Part shown: in pieces, positions 50,760 to 63,666 of the stretch | Layout: every line of letters begins with the position of its first letter | How positions within the stretch are numbered: position 1 is the stretch's first letter | Assembly: GCA_013398295.1 (NCBI GenBank) | Contig: VZSF01000025.1 | Location: 62,001 to 126,000, forward strand | DNA length: 64,000 nt | Direction of reading: 5' to 3' | DNA from: Chionis minor | Taxonomy: Eukaryota; Chordata; Aves; Charadriiformes; Chionididae | The notes under the pieces: generated by a model | Seen by the model: the letters and a program-made list of their open reading frames with translations, nothing else | The model's database searches: none | Told to the model about the DNA's origin: nothing | Made by a program: the position numbers and the translations under genes

Positions 50760-51990
50760 ATAGCCTGAAAAAAGGTTGGCAAAGAATCATAGGTCAATCA
50801 GCTTATCTCACATCCTGTAAAGTGTCTGAAGTAAATTTCTTAATGATGACTTCATAAGTACCTGGGGATGAATAAACAAAAAAACCAACAACACCAAAAA
50901 AAGAAATTCCTTTATCAAAGTAGCTGACAATGCGGAAAAAAGATAGACGAAGTATAGCTTGATAGAAGATAACTGACACCGTCCTGTATGCTATCATATA
51001 AAAATGAGAGCAATCGGGAAGTAGGGGCTACATGAATGAGTTAAGCAGTCAATGAAAGGAATACTGATTTTTTCTGAAAGGTCAGCCTAGGTGGCATCCT
51101 ATAGTGACCTGCTTCAAGCCCTGGTTATTCCATATTAACCTGAATGATTTGGAAGAAGGACATTAGAGAATACAGTTCATTTTTCAGATGGCAGCAAGCT
51201 AGGAGGGGTCACAAATGCTATCAATAACATATATTGAAAATTCGCTATAATCTCAATAAGATGAAGGGCCGATCTGAAATCAAGATAAAATTCAAAAAAG
51301 ACAAGGCAAGAGTACTATGCTTAGCAAGAGTAATCACGTATGTTACTTACAAACCAGAACGCTAGCTAGAGTTGGCATGATGTTCTTGTGTTGTGAAAAA
51401 AACAGAGCTGAGATGTGTTATCTATAAGATAGCAGATAAGACATAAACCCATAGTTGTTCTCCTTTTCTCTGTGCTAGTTTGGTCTCAGCTGGAGGATGG
51501 GTCTGCTTATTACAAACAAAGTGTGCGGGGTGGCAAACAGCAGTAATAAAGGGCAAAGAAAACATGATCTGTGAGGAAAGGCTGAAGCAGTTGAGCTTGC
51601 TTCATTTAGAAAGAGCACAAATCAATGGAAGGCATGATAACGGATAAGTTATAGAAAGGACAGTAGTCAGGTGTTCACTGTGTCTTGTGTCTTTTTGTCA
51701 CTGACAAAAAGAAATCAGCTTAATTTGCAGTAGAAGACAGGATGAGTAGTAATCTGTCCCATCTTAAGGACAGTGGAATGGGCTACCTAGAGTACTGCGT
51801 GTGCCACCTTGCTCTCTCTCAAGGGACAGGGCAGCTTGTAAGAGCTGCTTAATAACATGAAACCAGCACATCCATCACAGGGCATTTGTGAAATGCTAGC
51901 AGCTTCCTCTCAGCATCCTGAAGGAAAGGGTCCATCTGAGGTCCACTTCGTTTGAAACAGCAGAGCACGGCCTGTCACTGGTCCTTCCCT
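50760..51990 (+). mobile_element. Degenerate CR1-like LINE remnant
   Basis: Worn stretches keep the order of a CR1 element: AATCATAGGTCAATCAGCTT-like and ACCTGAATGATTTGGAAGAA-like segments. CAGATGGCAGCAAGCTAGGA follows, then TGTGAGGAAAGGCTGAAGCA and GACAGGATGAGTAGTAATCT later. All frames are broken. It is older than the 14.5-kb and 29.4-kb copies. Confidence 0.6.
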
Positions 51991-52366
51991 ATCTGAAATG
52001 ACGGTCTGCTCTGATGTGGCAAGCAATATTCCTAAAGCCTTGAGTTTTTTTGAGGTGCAAAATGGTTAGTCAGAGTTTGAAACACAACAAAGTGTTTTTG
52101 ACAGGGGAAAGACAAGAGAAGGTGACAAGAATTTTTAAAAGAATTGCCTTGAAGCCTGGCTACCTCAGTACATGGATGTGTCTCCCCTTCTCCCATTTCT
52201 CCCAATTTCTCCAGCTCCAACTGGCAAATAGGGATAAAGCACTATTCCCACCAGTGGTGATGTACGCTTTTACCTGTCTTGGCACTTCAGCAACTCACCT
52301 GGCCCAGCTGCGGAGAGCGCCTGAGGGCTGCTGAGCCCCTGGGTGCGCCCCTGCCTGGCCCGGCTG

Positions 52367-52416
52367 CAGCAGTGCAGTGCAGTGCAGTGCATGCAGTGCA
52401 TGCAGTGCGGTGCAGC
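52367..52416. repeat. GCAGT/GCATGCAGT simple repeat upstream of BCO2
   Basis: Several GCAGT units followed by GCATGCAGT units and a decayed end. The array lies about 190-240 bases before the proposed BCO2 start codon, so it falls in the promoter or 5' UTR. Confidence 0.85.
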
Positions 52417-52607
52417 GCCGGCAGGCTGGCAGCTTGGCTGACTCATCCCGCCCTGCTTGGGCAGACATTCCTGGCTCTTATTCTGAAATGATGATGTCAG
52501 GCAGCTCGCTCTGAAACCAGTCCATCGGCGCTGGCCGCACACTATCATCCTTGCTCCGGTACCTTTGCCTGACCATCTCCGATCCGATGCCTTCTTCCGA
52601 GCGGAAT

Positions 52608-52695
52608 ATGTTTTCCAAAATCCTCTTGTCTGCCATCAGCCTCCTGCTTGCTAATTTGCGGTATTTCCTCTGCTCTTTGACGCAAGTCGTTCCAG
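52608..52695 (+). CDS. BCO2: Proposed BCO2 first coding exon
   Basis: ATG with A at -3, 29 codons plus one base, then CAG|GTAAAA. Its phase fits the exon at 60576 exactly, joining as V-V-P-G-L-K-N-F. The peptide is hydrophobic, with one Lys and one Arg, and weakly resembles the human start. No other first exon in phase is obvious in the 7.9-kb intron, but an unseen one cannot be excluded. Confidence 0.65.
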
Positions 52696-55600
52696 GTAAA
52701 ATGCATAAACAAACAAATCCTTCTATCCCATCATCTTGGAAAGGGGTTTTCTGTTGCTCTTAAGAGCTGCTGCTGACACAGGTCGGTAGTGCAATTTAAT
52801 TTCTATCGATCAGAAATTAGGAACTAAGCAATTCGGAGTGTTTGTTAGAAGCCAGAAATTCTCTGTTATTTATTCTGTATTTGAAAAGATAAACAGGGGA
52901 GGCAAGTACGTTGCACAGATTCCCTCGGATTACTAGCAGATGCTGATGGTTTAGAGCTGGGAAACGAGTAGGCAGCAGCGTACTCCCTGCAAGGGAGTCT
53001 GCCGTGAGACGTGAGACGTGTGAGCGGGCTGTGAAAGGGAGAGGATTGTTTAGAGCAGCGACATTCTGAAGCTTTGATCTGCATGTACAAGTAGGAAATT
53101 ACTCCAAGGGATTTTGCATCACCACCGAACTCTGCAGTCACAACTTGAGCCGTCTTTTTTTTTCTTTTTTCTTTTTTTTTTTTTTTTTTTTTGTGTCTAA
53201 GAGAGAGAGAGATCCTTTATCACAAAACAGGAACCAATAAAGGTCGTGACTTAATTCACCAGAATCTTGGCTTTTTGATAGTGGTGATGGTGTATTCCTT
53301 CCCTTTAAAATCAAAGGATTGCTTCTGAGCTACCCAACAATTTGAAGGGTTCTCAAACCTTCCTTATTGTGCCACTAGAACACATCCATGGATATAAGTT
53401 TAGGAACAGTCCAGGAGGTTTATTTTTCACTGCACCAGTTACTAAGTTGGTGTAAGGTGTGTGTCATCAAATTATGTCTGTCAGATGGAAGACAAAAAAT
53501 TCAGAGGCAGAGTAATTAATGCAAACTAAATAACCAAATACTAAGACTGGCATGGCAAATGTTACATAAAATAACATATGGTATTAGCAAGTCAGGGTGT
53601 CTTAAAGTACTTTTCTGCTAGGAAAAAAGCCTATATATATAAATTCATGATTTTCTTTTGATCTGCTAGCAGATTGCAACAACTGTATAATCTTGTTTAA
53701 ACTGGGGCGCTCTTCTAAATTTACATTCTCTTGTACTTTGCCTATTTCGTTAGGCTTTGAAACGGAATTCCATAGGAACATAAAGAGCTGTGTTTCTTGT
53801 CTTGATTACCTGCCTGCAAATTTGCTTGCCTCATTTTCTGTATCTTTGGGAAAATTCTGAATTTTTCCTAACTTTTACTAAGGTCTTCTTGAAAAAACTT
53901 GCTGATATAGAATTGTCTCAATTTAGCTAAACGGTGAGAATGTTGAATCATGAAAAAGAACCCCTCTATTATTTGTTCAGGCATTTGAGTGAAACAATGA
54001 TAATAGAGGAAAAAAGTGTGAATAAAATTTATTCCATCTGATATGTTTCCTGTGACACTGGCAAAATTTTCCTAGCTCACTTGTTGTTCATAGTGTCTTT
54101 CTAGGATAAGTATTCCAAGGACTTGATTGTGTAAGTCAATATTTAATAAAGAAATTACACTTTCTTCATGTCAGAAAAAACCTGCCCCGGAAGCATAGAA
54201 TCTATTTCTACAGGTGTCTTTGGGAAATCAACAGGTATTTCATAGGCAAAAGTATGCACACTTCACAGTTGCTTTTCTCCCTTACCTCCCTTTGACAAGC
54301 CTTTCTCCACTCCTTTTCTCCATTTCCTTTTCCCTGTGTTATCTGTCACTTCTTTTACGTTATTCTTTGCTTCTCTGCCTGTTAGCAAGGAAGTGGGTGG
54401 CTGAGCCCCTCACAATGGGAAATCAACAAGCTAGATGGAACAAGGAGTCAAGTACGGGGACTTCCCAGCAGACACAAGGCAAGTGCAACAACTTCAGTTC
54501 AGGTACCAGTGTGGGACACTCAGGTGAGCTGAGGGCTGGTGAAGGCGGAGGGTGAGGGCTGGAGTCTGGATGGCAGAAATTAATAGCTACAGCAACTTCA
54601 GTTCGGGGTGGGGAGATGTGGAAAGCTGGTTTGCTTGCCCTGTTTTTCCAGTCTGTGATTTACAGGCACCATAATGTGGCCGTACGGTTAGTCTGAATTT
54701 GCATGGATCCTCGGGGAAAACAGAATTCTTGCTGTACTCTCCCTGCTTGAATACCAACTGTAAGCATTGTGTTTACTAAAGTCTGCCCGTAAGTCTGGTC
54801 CTGGATGTCCTTCTGAGTCAAGCAATTAGACTGTGCAGTGGCATGTGGAGACAAACGGTGGTGGTTCCTGTGCCTTGGATTTGAATACGTAGGTTAAAAT
54901 CAAAGTGGATTTGCTATATCCAATGTGATTTCAATTTCACAGCTAGCAGATGGCTTCTGTTTCCTCCATCGACTGTAAAATTTTCTGCCCCACCCATTGC
55001 TGCTAAAGTACAATTTAATGTCTGCTTCATTGCTACCCTACCCAAAGCAGGTGGGGTAACTTCTTCTGTACAGAAACTTTTTCAAGATCCTTGTCCTTGG
55101 TTCCACTACTTCTGGATAGAAATAATCAACGCTAGGATGTCAGCTTGTGACAGGCAGAGAAATCATGGCACACTGCTCTTTGAACGGCAACAGTACATGA
55201 AAAAACAATGGCAGGCTATGATAATTCTGTAGTAATTGCTTACAGTCTTTAGAAAAGATCTGAGGAAAAATACAGTGTTGTATTGGCACTGCCTCTACTC
55301 TGATGTGCCAAAGGAATTTTAGATCTTAAGCCTACTTTTAAAGGTTTGAGGTAAAATGGAAATTGTAGTCCACAAATGAGATTTTTGAGATAGCAGCTAC
55401 AATCTTGTTCTGATTTTCAGGTGTTGAGTTCAAGTAAATACAGTAATCCCCATTTGAACTGTTGTGCCTCTGATTCACTGCTTATTCAAGTTCTTCCATC
55501 TCGGAGCGAAGCCAGAACACTAGAGCGGTGTCAGTATTTATTTACATCTTGCTCAACATTAAAAACCAGTCCATTTTCTGCCTTTTGCAGAGATTGGTGT

Positions 55601-58600
55601 GTTTTCGGGTAGCTAGACATTACAGTAAGTTAAACTTTAAGACTGAGCTCTTATATGAAGGTGATGCACCTTTATTACAATGTGCAGCCACGGTGGGGTT
55701 TTTTTATTATTTTTTTTTAAATATAGATATGGTTGCTCACGGATTAGCAACAAAAGTGTTTCCTTTGATGCGTTTATTCCGTATTGTACTGTCCTGGATC
55801 TGTATTGCAGCAGCTTTTTTTTTTTTGGAACGAATGCAAGCCTTTCCTGTGCTGACAGGGGGGAATGTAGTGCACTAGACTTGTACTTCTGGTCTTAGCT
55901 CCATGCGCTAATTAGCCTGTGTTGGTTGCTGCTGCTACTGATGAAATCTCAGTACCTTGAACAGATAACGATTCCTTTAAAAAAGAAAAAGAGGATCAGG
56001 TTGTATAAAGTCCCTGCAAAGAAGCTGTTTGACCATGCCACCCTCCTCCCCTCCTTGCATTTCTCAGCTGCTGCATTGCTTTGAAGGTGGTGGTCACTAG
56101 GGAACTTCTGGCAACACCTTGTTTACAGATCGGACCAGTGATCTGTAATACTGAAGCAGTTTACGTAATGCAAGTATAAGACACGTTTGTGCTGTGCTGT
56201 GTTTAGAGGAGGTCATTGCTTATTTTTGTCTTCTGTTTCTTGTCCTGAATCTCTTCAGAACAAACTCACCAAAGCTGTGCTGGTTTTTTTGGGGGTTTTG
56301 GTTGTTTGTTTTTTGTTTTGTGTGTGTGTATTGATTTTGTTTGTTTGTTTGTTGTGTTTTTTCCCCATTTTGTTTTTTTTGCACCCCTCCCATTCCCCTG
56401 GCTTTTCAAAATCGTCCTAGAATGGCTTGTCGTGTTTCTGAAAACTTCTGTTTTGACTCATCTGGGTGTCATGATTTGATTATATTTTGCATGCATTACT
56501 GTCAGGATCTTCATCTCCTTTGACTAATTCCCAGAAGAAAAGATGGCACATTATCTTGCTGTGCTTGTTTCTTTCTCTGTAGACTGGTAGGTCAGGGTAT
56601 TACACATTCTTGTTGTACATAGCCTGTTCTCAGACACTTTCTAGACTATGTCTTGAAATGAATTCTAACTAGATGCATTCTAACTAGATCAGATTTCAGG
56701 AAGGATTGCTAAGATGATCATATGAATAGCAAGGTTATCACAGGAGAAGGAAAATGAAAAGAACTTGGCTCGCTTAGCTTCGGAAATGACATGATTGCTC
56801 GAAATACCACGACTTGTGGTAAACACAAGAGAGGGAGAACTACCAAAGCCACATAGCAGTGCTGACAGAAGAACAAAGGGGACAAACTGTCCTATGAATA
56901 AAGTCCTTCTGTAAATTCAAAGGATTTTTCTAAGCATCTGGGCAATGAGCAGTCTTCCAAAGAGGGGATAAGTGCCAGGAAACACAGTAACTTCTAAGAT
57001 GGGGTTCACACCTACCTTAAGGGTAGGTGATGACCTCCGCGATGTTTTCCAATCCTGTTCAGGCTCTTTTGAGCAGTTTGCCTTTCTAAATACCCAGAGG
57101 TAATTATTCTGCTCTTCAGGAAGTTTCGATGTAGTGCCATCCTTGGTCATGCCATCTTTGTTTCTGCTTGGTTGCAACAATGTCTCCTTAGGAACACATT
57201 GCTCGCATTTTTTTCTGCGTATTTTACATCTTTACAGACTTTAGCTTGGCTTACTAAGGCTGTATTTCTGCAAATACTGATGGCAGTCACTAAACCTGCC
57301 AGGCGTTTGTTGATATGAAAAGCCTCTCCTTACGTCTAAGGAAATACTCTGAAGCACTAGTGTTGGGATCAGATTGAGTACTTCATATAGGATTTAATCA
57401 GAACTTAATTGAATTTTAAGAGGGAGAGGATGTTGGTGGTTTGAGGTTAATTGCTTTAGCCCTGCAGTCTGAATTCTTCATCTAGCTGACTTACCATATT
57501 AGAGATCTAAAGAAGGATTTGAGGATTGGCAAGCCAGAGAACTACATTGAAGGGATCTTGCAATTTACCTGTCTTCATGCTTAACATCCATTCTGTCTGT
57601 AGCTGTTCTAAAGAAGCAAGCTTAGAAAAATGCTTCCAACTCAGTTCTTTTGCAGATATTCTCCCGTCTGAAATAAAAAATTTCCTCTGTAGATGTGAAC
57701 ATGTGATTTCAGAGGCTCACAGGTAAATTGCACAGCAGCTTCACTTAATCACTTGGATTAAAGAACGGACACTAGTGGTGAAAGTGACTAATATAACCAG
57801 AACAAATTGCTACATCAAAAAAGCAGAATGAATTTCTGTATCAGTCTGGACTCTGTTTAGTGTGTGGTCTTGTCTGTACTAGACCTGGTTCAGGAATAGA
57901 TTTCTGTATGCTGCACTGTCCTTTTTTATCAGTGTTCCATTACAACTAAATCTTCAACAGTTCTAGTTTAGTTCGGGGCTCAACAGTCTCACGGTGAGGA
58001 TGGAGCTGTGTAGCAAAGTGACTTCACTGAGCTGTGGATGCGAAGCCTGTGATAGATGAGGAGGTGATACACTGAGAAGGAAGGCAACAGCCTCTGTACT
58101 TTCTAGATAAATCCACCTCTGCAGCTAAATGGATTGCTAAAACAATCCTTGTGTTGATGAGGCTTTGCAAGCCAGGCTACTGTAGCCAGTAACTAACCGT
58201 GTGCTGTTAGCACACAGCATTCTGATTAGTTCATGCTTTCCTGATGCTTTTGTCCTATAACTATGCCTAATAAGGGGGATATTGCATTCAAACAAGAGGC
58301 TCCATCAGAAATTATCCTTTTCGGCTATTTTTTATTTAATTGTCAAGTAAATCTGTTTTGTCCTGTCCTGCAAATGTAGTTCAGCTCAGTTTCATTTGTA
58401 TTCTTCCCAACTTTCTTTTTTTTGGGGGGTGGAGGTGTTTGGTTTTGGTTTTTTTGTTTGTTTGGGTTTTTTGTTTTGTTTTGTTTTGTTTTTTTCTTTT
58501 CGTGCAAGGGGAGAAGCCAGCCGTTGTCTTTTTGAGTTTCTGAAATCAGATAGTACTGGTGAGTTGGAGAACTGACCTGTACACCTTTCAACAGCCTATG

Positions 58601-61600
58601 AGCTTCTGGTCTACTGCATTTCACATAATGACAACTTAGCAGAGTCCTGCATGGGCAATGTAGAGACAACCTATATTCAACAACCTATATCTGAGACTTT
58701 GGGTTCTTCAACATCATGTTCGTAACATTTGTTGTGTAACAAGCTATGTCTTGCCTGAATTTAGTGGTCCACTGGAACTCCTCTGGATTGTTCTGTGGGA
58801 CATTCTTCCTAGTGAGTTGCTTTTTTAATTTTTTTCTAGAAGAGCCTTTGTACTATGGGCAGAAAAACTGGGGGGGTTTTGTTTGTTTTTGTTTTTTAAT
58901 TCAGTAGAGGATGTTGTACAGTTCTATTAAAAATAGCACGTTGTTTTGAAGGAACCTAATGCCACAATACATCCCCTCCCCTAATCTCCCAAACTGGAAG
59001 ATCCTGAATTTTGGCTGACTATTCAAGTTAAAAATAATATTGGTAGCAGAACATTTCTTCACTGTGAAATGGTCAGCATTAGGAAAACCATGCATTAGCT
59101 TTAGCTGCAAAAGATGCTGCTTCTTCCTGTGAGCAACCTTATAGCTCAATTTTTCAGCAGTGGTTCAGAAAGCCTTGGTTAAACCCAGCTCAGATTAAAT
59201 CCTAGGCAGAGATGCCTGAGGCAGCACTGACCATTATTAGACCTGGATACCGTTTCTTGTTAAATTGTGTGTTTGCTGCATTGGTGACTTCATCCATAAG
59301 CAACAGTGAGCGTGAACACAGTGAAGGCTGTGATGGCATAGCGCAGGCTAGACACCATGCACAGCAATCCTTGCATCCAATCTGATAACACAGAGTTGAA
59401 ATGAACTGTATCTTTAATCGCAATGCTCCAAACCTCGACGCAATGGATAGTGCTTTTCTCTGTCGTCGGTGTTCAGCTTACTATATGCTGTATTGATTTT
59501 TCTTTCCAGTGTATGCTTTACTGCAAAAGCTTTTGCAGTCAAGGACTTGACAAAAAAACTTTTCTTTCTTTGCAAACAAAAAAGGAGAAAATCTGGGTCT
59601 ACAGAAGAATCAATAATGAATATGGCTATAAAGATTAAGGGCCAAACACTAGTGACTGAAGAGTAGAAAGACCTTATGAAGATTTCAAATGCAGCAAAAG
59701 TGAAAAAACCATCAGCGTATCCTGCTTAATTATCATGACCTTTTTCTGATGTGTTCTGTGTTATTTTTCTGCGCTCTGCTTTACGTTTGGAAACTCCTTG
59801 GGTGATGGTTGATTAGATTACAAGTCCTGGGAAATCTTCTACTATGTACAGTCTCTTCTGTCTCTTTAACTCACCCATCATTGTGAAACCAAGGTGGAGT
59901 TAGAGGGTGTTTTAGAATGCAGTTTTTCTATCTAAAGGGTGCCCAGCTCTGCTTTGCTTTTGGCAACACTGTCGTATAAATGCAACATGCACTGCTTTAC
60001 AGGGTGCCTAATTACATCTTTCTCCTTGTGCCTTTGGTCTTCGGTCTGCAACAGTCAGACTAGCTCCTTTCTGTCACTTTCTTCAGCAGTCTGCTTGTCA
60101 CAAATCACTGGCAGATCATATTTAGGGCTCCCCCTCAACATTACTCTGTGTATCATCCCAACTTGGAACAGATATATTTTATTTTTTATTTTTTTTTGGA
60201 ACTTCATTGGTTCTTATGATAAATATCTATACGTTACTTGATCTCAGTTACTTATTGAAATAAATTCCAACTATAAGCTTCTTTAATTAAAAGAAAAGTT
60301 CTCTTCTTTCATATCATCGCATAGTTTATTACCTCCTTTGGACTACAGAACAGGTGACTCTAACGGATTAACTACAGTAGAGTTAAATCCACTGGATTTT
60401 CTGCTCCTTGTGGATGTGTTGGGTATTATGGGAACACAGCTTTAGTTTCAATATCCACTACAGCTTGGCTGCTTGCAGAGTGCTGAATGCTATTCTCCTA
60501 AACATCCAAACCCAAGCTCTAGCAATTATCTGTTTATTCAAGTGAAAATCTCAGTTACCTCCTTTTTCTTCTCAGGTTTAAAGAATTTCTTGGCCAGCTC
60601 ATCAAAAGAGGAAATCGCCTTCCACAGCCCCAGGGGTTTGCAATGCATCTCACCCTTAATACAGACTGTAGAGGAGACTCCTCAGTCCATCCCAGCAAAG
60701 ATCAAAGGACATATTCCCAAATGGATTAATGGCAATCTTCTGAGGAACGGTCCTGGGAAGTTTGAGTTTGGTGAGGAGAAGTAAGTTCAGGTTTGGTGAG
60801 TTTGTCAAATGATTCTGGCCTGAGGTCTGCCTAAACCGAAAGGGGACTCCCCCAAGTGTCTCACAGTTTGGAGCGCCTTGTAGTTTCTTTTGAAGTAAGG
60901 CAAGGAAGAAATGCTTATGTTATCATTCTTTTAAGAGCAACTGCTCTCTCATCTGGAAACTCCCAGTGGGCTCTGAAAATAGGAGCACGGTTAACTTATT
61001 AAGGTTGGAGAAGCTGTGTCACGCAGAGGCTGTGACCTACTCAGAATGTTATAATGAGGGAACAGAGCCGGGGATTAAAACATCCACACTCCTAGTCCTT
61101 TGCCATTAACAAAAGTCCATCCCACGAGCACTCTGAAATCTGGGGCAGGATTTGTAAAGTTGATTGCACTAAACTGTGCGAGTTGCTTTAGAAGCAAATC
61201 CATCTCATTTAAAAAATAACATATTAAAATATTTCAAGAAGGCAACTACTGCCTTTGGCTTGGAATCTGCCCTTGTAGCTAATTGACAAACTTAGCTCTG
61301 CCTCCAACAAAGCTGACAGCAGCAACTGGCCAAAGGTGTTCCCCTTGTCTTATTTCTAGAGAGACAGCCTTCTCAAAGGCTCAGAGATTTCTCATTTTGG
61401 AGAGAATAACATCCTTCAAACAGCTGAGAGTAAAGGCTCCTTCTTGTGCGGCTGGGCTTTCAGTAATAATTTCTATTCTTGTTGTACAGTAAATCACAAT
61501 TTCTATTCCCTATGCACAAGTCTGCAGAGCGATTGGTTTACCAGTATAGATTATTTCCCCAAAAGCTTATACATAGCATTTTCAGAAGTCCTTCAGGTCC

Positions 61601-63666
61601 ACTTTCAAAAGTGAAATAGGGGGCCCAAATCTCACTGAAAGTCAGCATCTAACGTCCAGTCCCACAGCTACAAATACATTTGATTTGTTTCACTCAATTC
61701 AAATGTTTGTCCACACTCATCACAAGGCTGTGCATGCTTAAGTGTTCACAGGATATGGGCATTAGCTTTTTACAAACAATAATAAACCTAAAGGCAAGAA
61801 GGATTAGTATGAGAGCATATGATATAGTGCCCAACTGTTCTCTTTTTTTTTTTTTTCTTCTTGAAGATTTAACCATTGGTTTGATGGCATGGCCCTGTTG
61901 CATCAATTCCATTTGGAGAATGGCACAGTGACATACCGGAGCAAGTTTCTGCAGAGCAGTTCCTATCTGACTAACAGCCAGCACAACCGCATCATGGTCT
62001 CAGAATTTGGGACGCTGGCAATGCCAGATCCATGCAAGAGTGTCTTCGGGCGCTTCATGTCACGCTTTGAGATGCCACGTAAGAGAGTTTCTAAGAGATA
62101 AGAAATGTTCTGTGATTTTATTGGGGAACTTGTGGTTAGGTTTAAAGGAAGATGTGAGGAAGCCCAGTAAGCCTATTCTGAGCCCATGTTTTTCTTACAA
62201 GATGAGACCTTAGAAGATGAACAACAACAAAAAAAATCCAAGAGAAACATTTAGTTTAATGTTTTAGTGCCACTTCAGCTCACTTGATTCCAGAGTTTGT
62301 TGCAAATTTCCAACAATAATCTTTCCCCAAAGAATATCCTGTGCAGTGCTGATAATGAGCACTACAATCTGCTGTTCTACCTGAGACACAGCTTTGCCCT
62401 TAAAACACCTTGCCTTGCTAAGCTTGCAGGGTAAGTGGGCTAATCCTTCCCTTCCTGTACTAAGATGCAGGAGATGATATGAGTAGGGTGAGAGACGGTA
62501 TTGCACAGGAATGGAAGTACCATTACCTATAGGATTCTGCGTATGTCAGGAAAGTAGGCTTAAATGCAAGCAAAGTACTTTCCACTAAAACCAGAACAGA
62601 CCTAAAGTTTGCAACTTGTTGCTCATGTGTGTGACCATCTTCTGCTTCTTATCTTCCCTGAGGAGACAAATCCTGCCCTGCCATGTCATCTGTTCTCTTC
62701 AAAGGTGCTCATACCTTCCCTCATTGGTCTGCCTAGGTCCCTAAGTCCCCACCCCAGCGCGCTCAATAAATTTCAGAGCTATCAACAGCCCTCAGCTTCT
62801 TTTCCAAGCTCCAGCAGGTTGTTCCTGCACACCCTTGCCTATTTGACCCCTCACACACATGTAGATTATTCCTCGCTTCGAGAAGGTCTGTCCTCCAGGC
62901 TTTTCCTGTACCAACTTCAGGCTCTGTGTTCACCACACACAAGATGTTCAGTTGCGGGAATCTCTTTTTCCTCAGCTCTTCTCAGCCACCCAGCTAGTGA
63001 GCCTCAGCTTCCCTCAGAGTAGCAAGAACAGCTCTGGCTGTTGTGCAAGTGTAGCTCTCAAAAGGCATCTCCCTGACTCAGTTTTAAAGAGAAAGAGAAG
63101 AGGGAAGAAGGAGCATTCCCTGGCCAAACCCTGTCACACAGATAGCATCCCTGCCCTCCCTTCAGCCCAAGTCTTGCCTCTCTTGTTTCCAACGCTGTAA
63201 ATCAAACATGGCACTCTTTTGTATGGCTGTCGAAGGAAAGAACTTTGGCTAGGGAGGAAAGGGATAGGGATATAAAGACATAAGAGGTCAGAAGCAAAGG
63301 ACATATGGAAGTATGAAGATCATCTTGGCTTCGGTGCCATGATTTCCACAAGAACCAGTCCTTGTCCTTTTATCCTGAACTCAGCTGTGCAGACAGTTAC
63401 CTGAGTGCCTTGGTAGATTAGTGAGATATTTCTAATCAATCACAGAGGGATTAGTGTCATTGCAAATGGGTTTGTTTAAACATGTCTAACTTGCTGTAAT
63501 GTGACACGAGCTTAAACAGAGCTGTGTATAACTCCGGGATTTCATTTCAGAACCAAGTGACAATGCCAGTGTGAACTATGTTGTGTATAAAGGAGACTAT
63601 TATGTCAGCAATGAGAATGTCTTCATGTACAAAGTGGACCCGGAAACACTTGAAACGAAGGAAAAG
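52608..63666 (+). CDS. BCO2: BCO2, beta-carotene 9',10'-oxygenase, first four coding exons (3' part beyond window)
   Basis: Exons: 52608-52695, 60576-60780, 61867-62078 and 63551-63666 (207 codons, phases consistent); the next exon lies outside the window. BCO2 is an iron-dependent mitochondrial dioxygenase that splits carotenoids at the 9',10' bond, and in birds it controls yellow skin and plumage pigment. Family blocks seen are [80 protein letters not shown] and [20 protein letters not shown]. The four iron-binding His come later in the protein, so catalytic integrity cannot be judged. Exon 1 encodes a hydrophobic N-terminus ([20 protein letters not shown]). It is less certain than the rest and rests on the phase match and donor. 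Another in-frame ATG is seven codons upstream, at 52587. Confidence 0.93.
53155..53213. repeat. T-rich tract and (GA)n, BCO2 intron 1
   Basis: A T-rich run of about 35 bases with a few C is followed by TGTGTC and AAGAGAGAGAGAGA. It is a simple-sequence block. Confidence 0.85.
56280..56390. repeat. G/T-rich simple region with (GTTT)n, BCO2 intron 1
   Basis: A T/G-only stretch containing GTTTGTTTGTTTGTTG, with a similar run at 58431-58498. Open frames across these stretches are low complexity and not genes. Confidence 0.7.
58431..58498. repeat. (GTTTT)n T/G-rich simple repeat
   Basis: TTTTGTTTTGTTTTG units in an otherwise unique intron. Confidence 0.8.
60781..61866 (+). other. BCO2: BCO2 intron 2
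   Basis: Bounded by GTAAGT and a long pyrimidine tract ending CTTGAAG. No exon or repeat family is seen inside. Confidence 0.8.
62079..63550 (+). other. BCO2: BCO2 intron 3
   Basis: Bounded by GTAAGA and TTTCATTTCAG. The 62.6-63.2 kb part is C/T-rich and open in one frame but lacks splice support or family likeness. Confidence 0.75.

Noticed and set aside
56690..56900. Possible worn LINE fragment in BCO2 intron 1
   Set aside because: A few words resemble CR1 or L2 (GGAAGGATTGCTAAGATGAT, GAACTTGGCTCGCTTAGC), but the likeness is too weak to call by eye.
62609..63200. C/T-rich open frames in BCO2 intron 3
   Set aside because: There are no splice sites in phase with BCO2, and the family sequence passes directly from 62078 to 63551.
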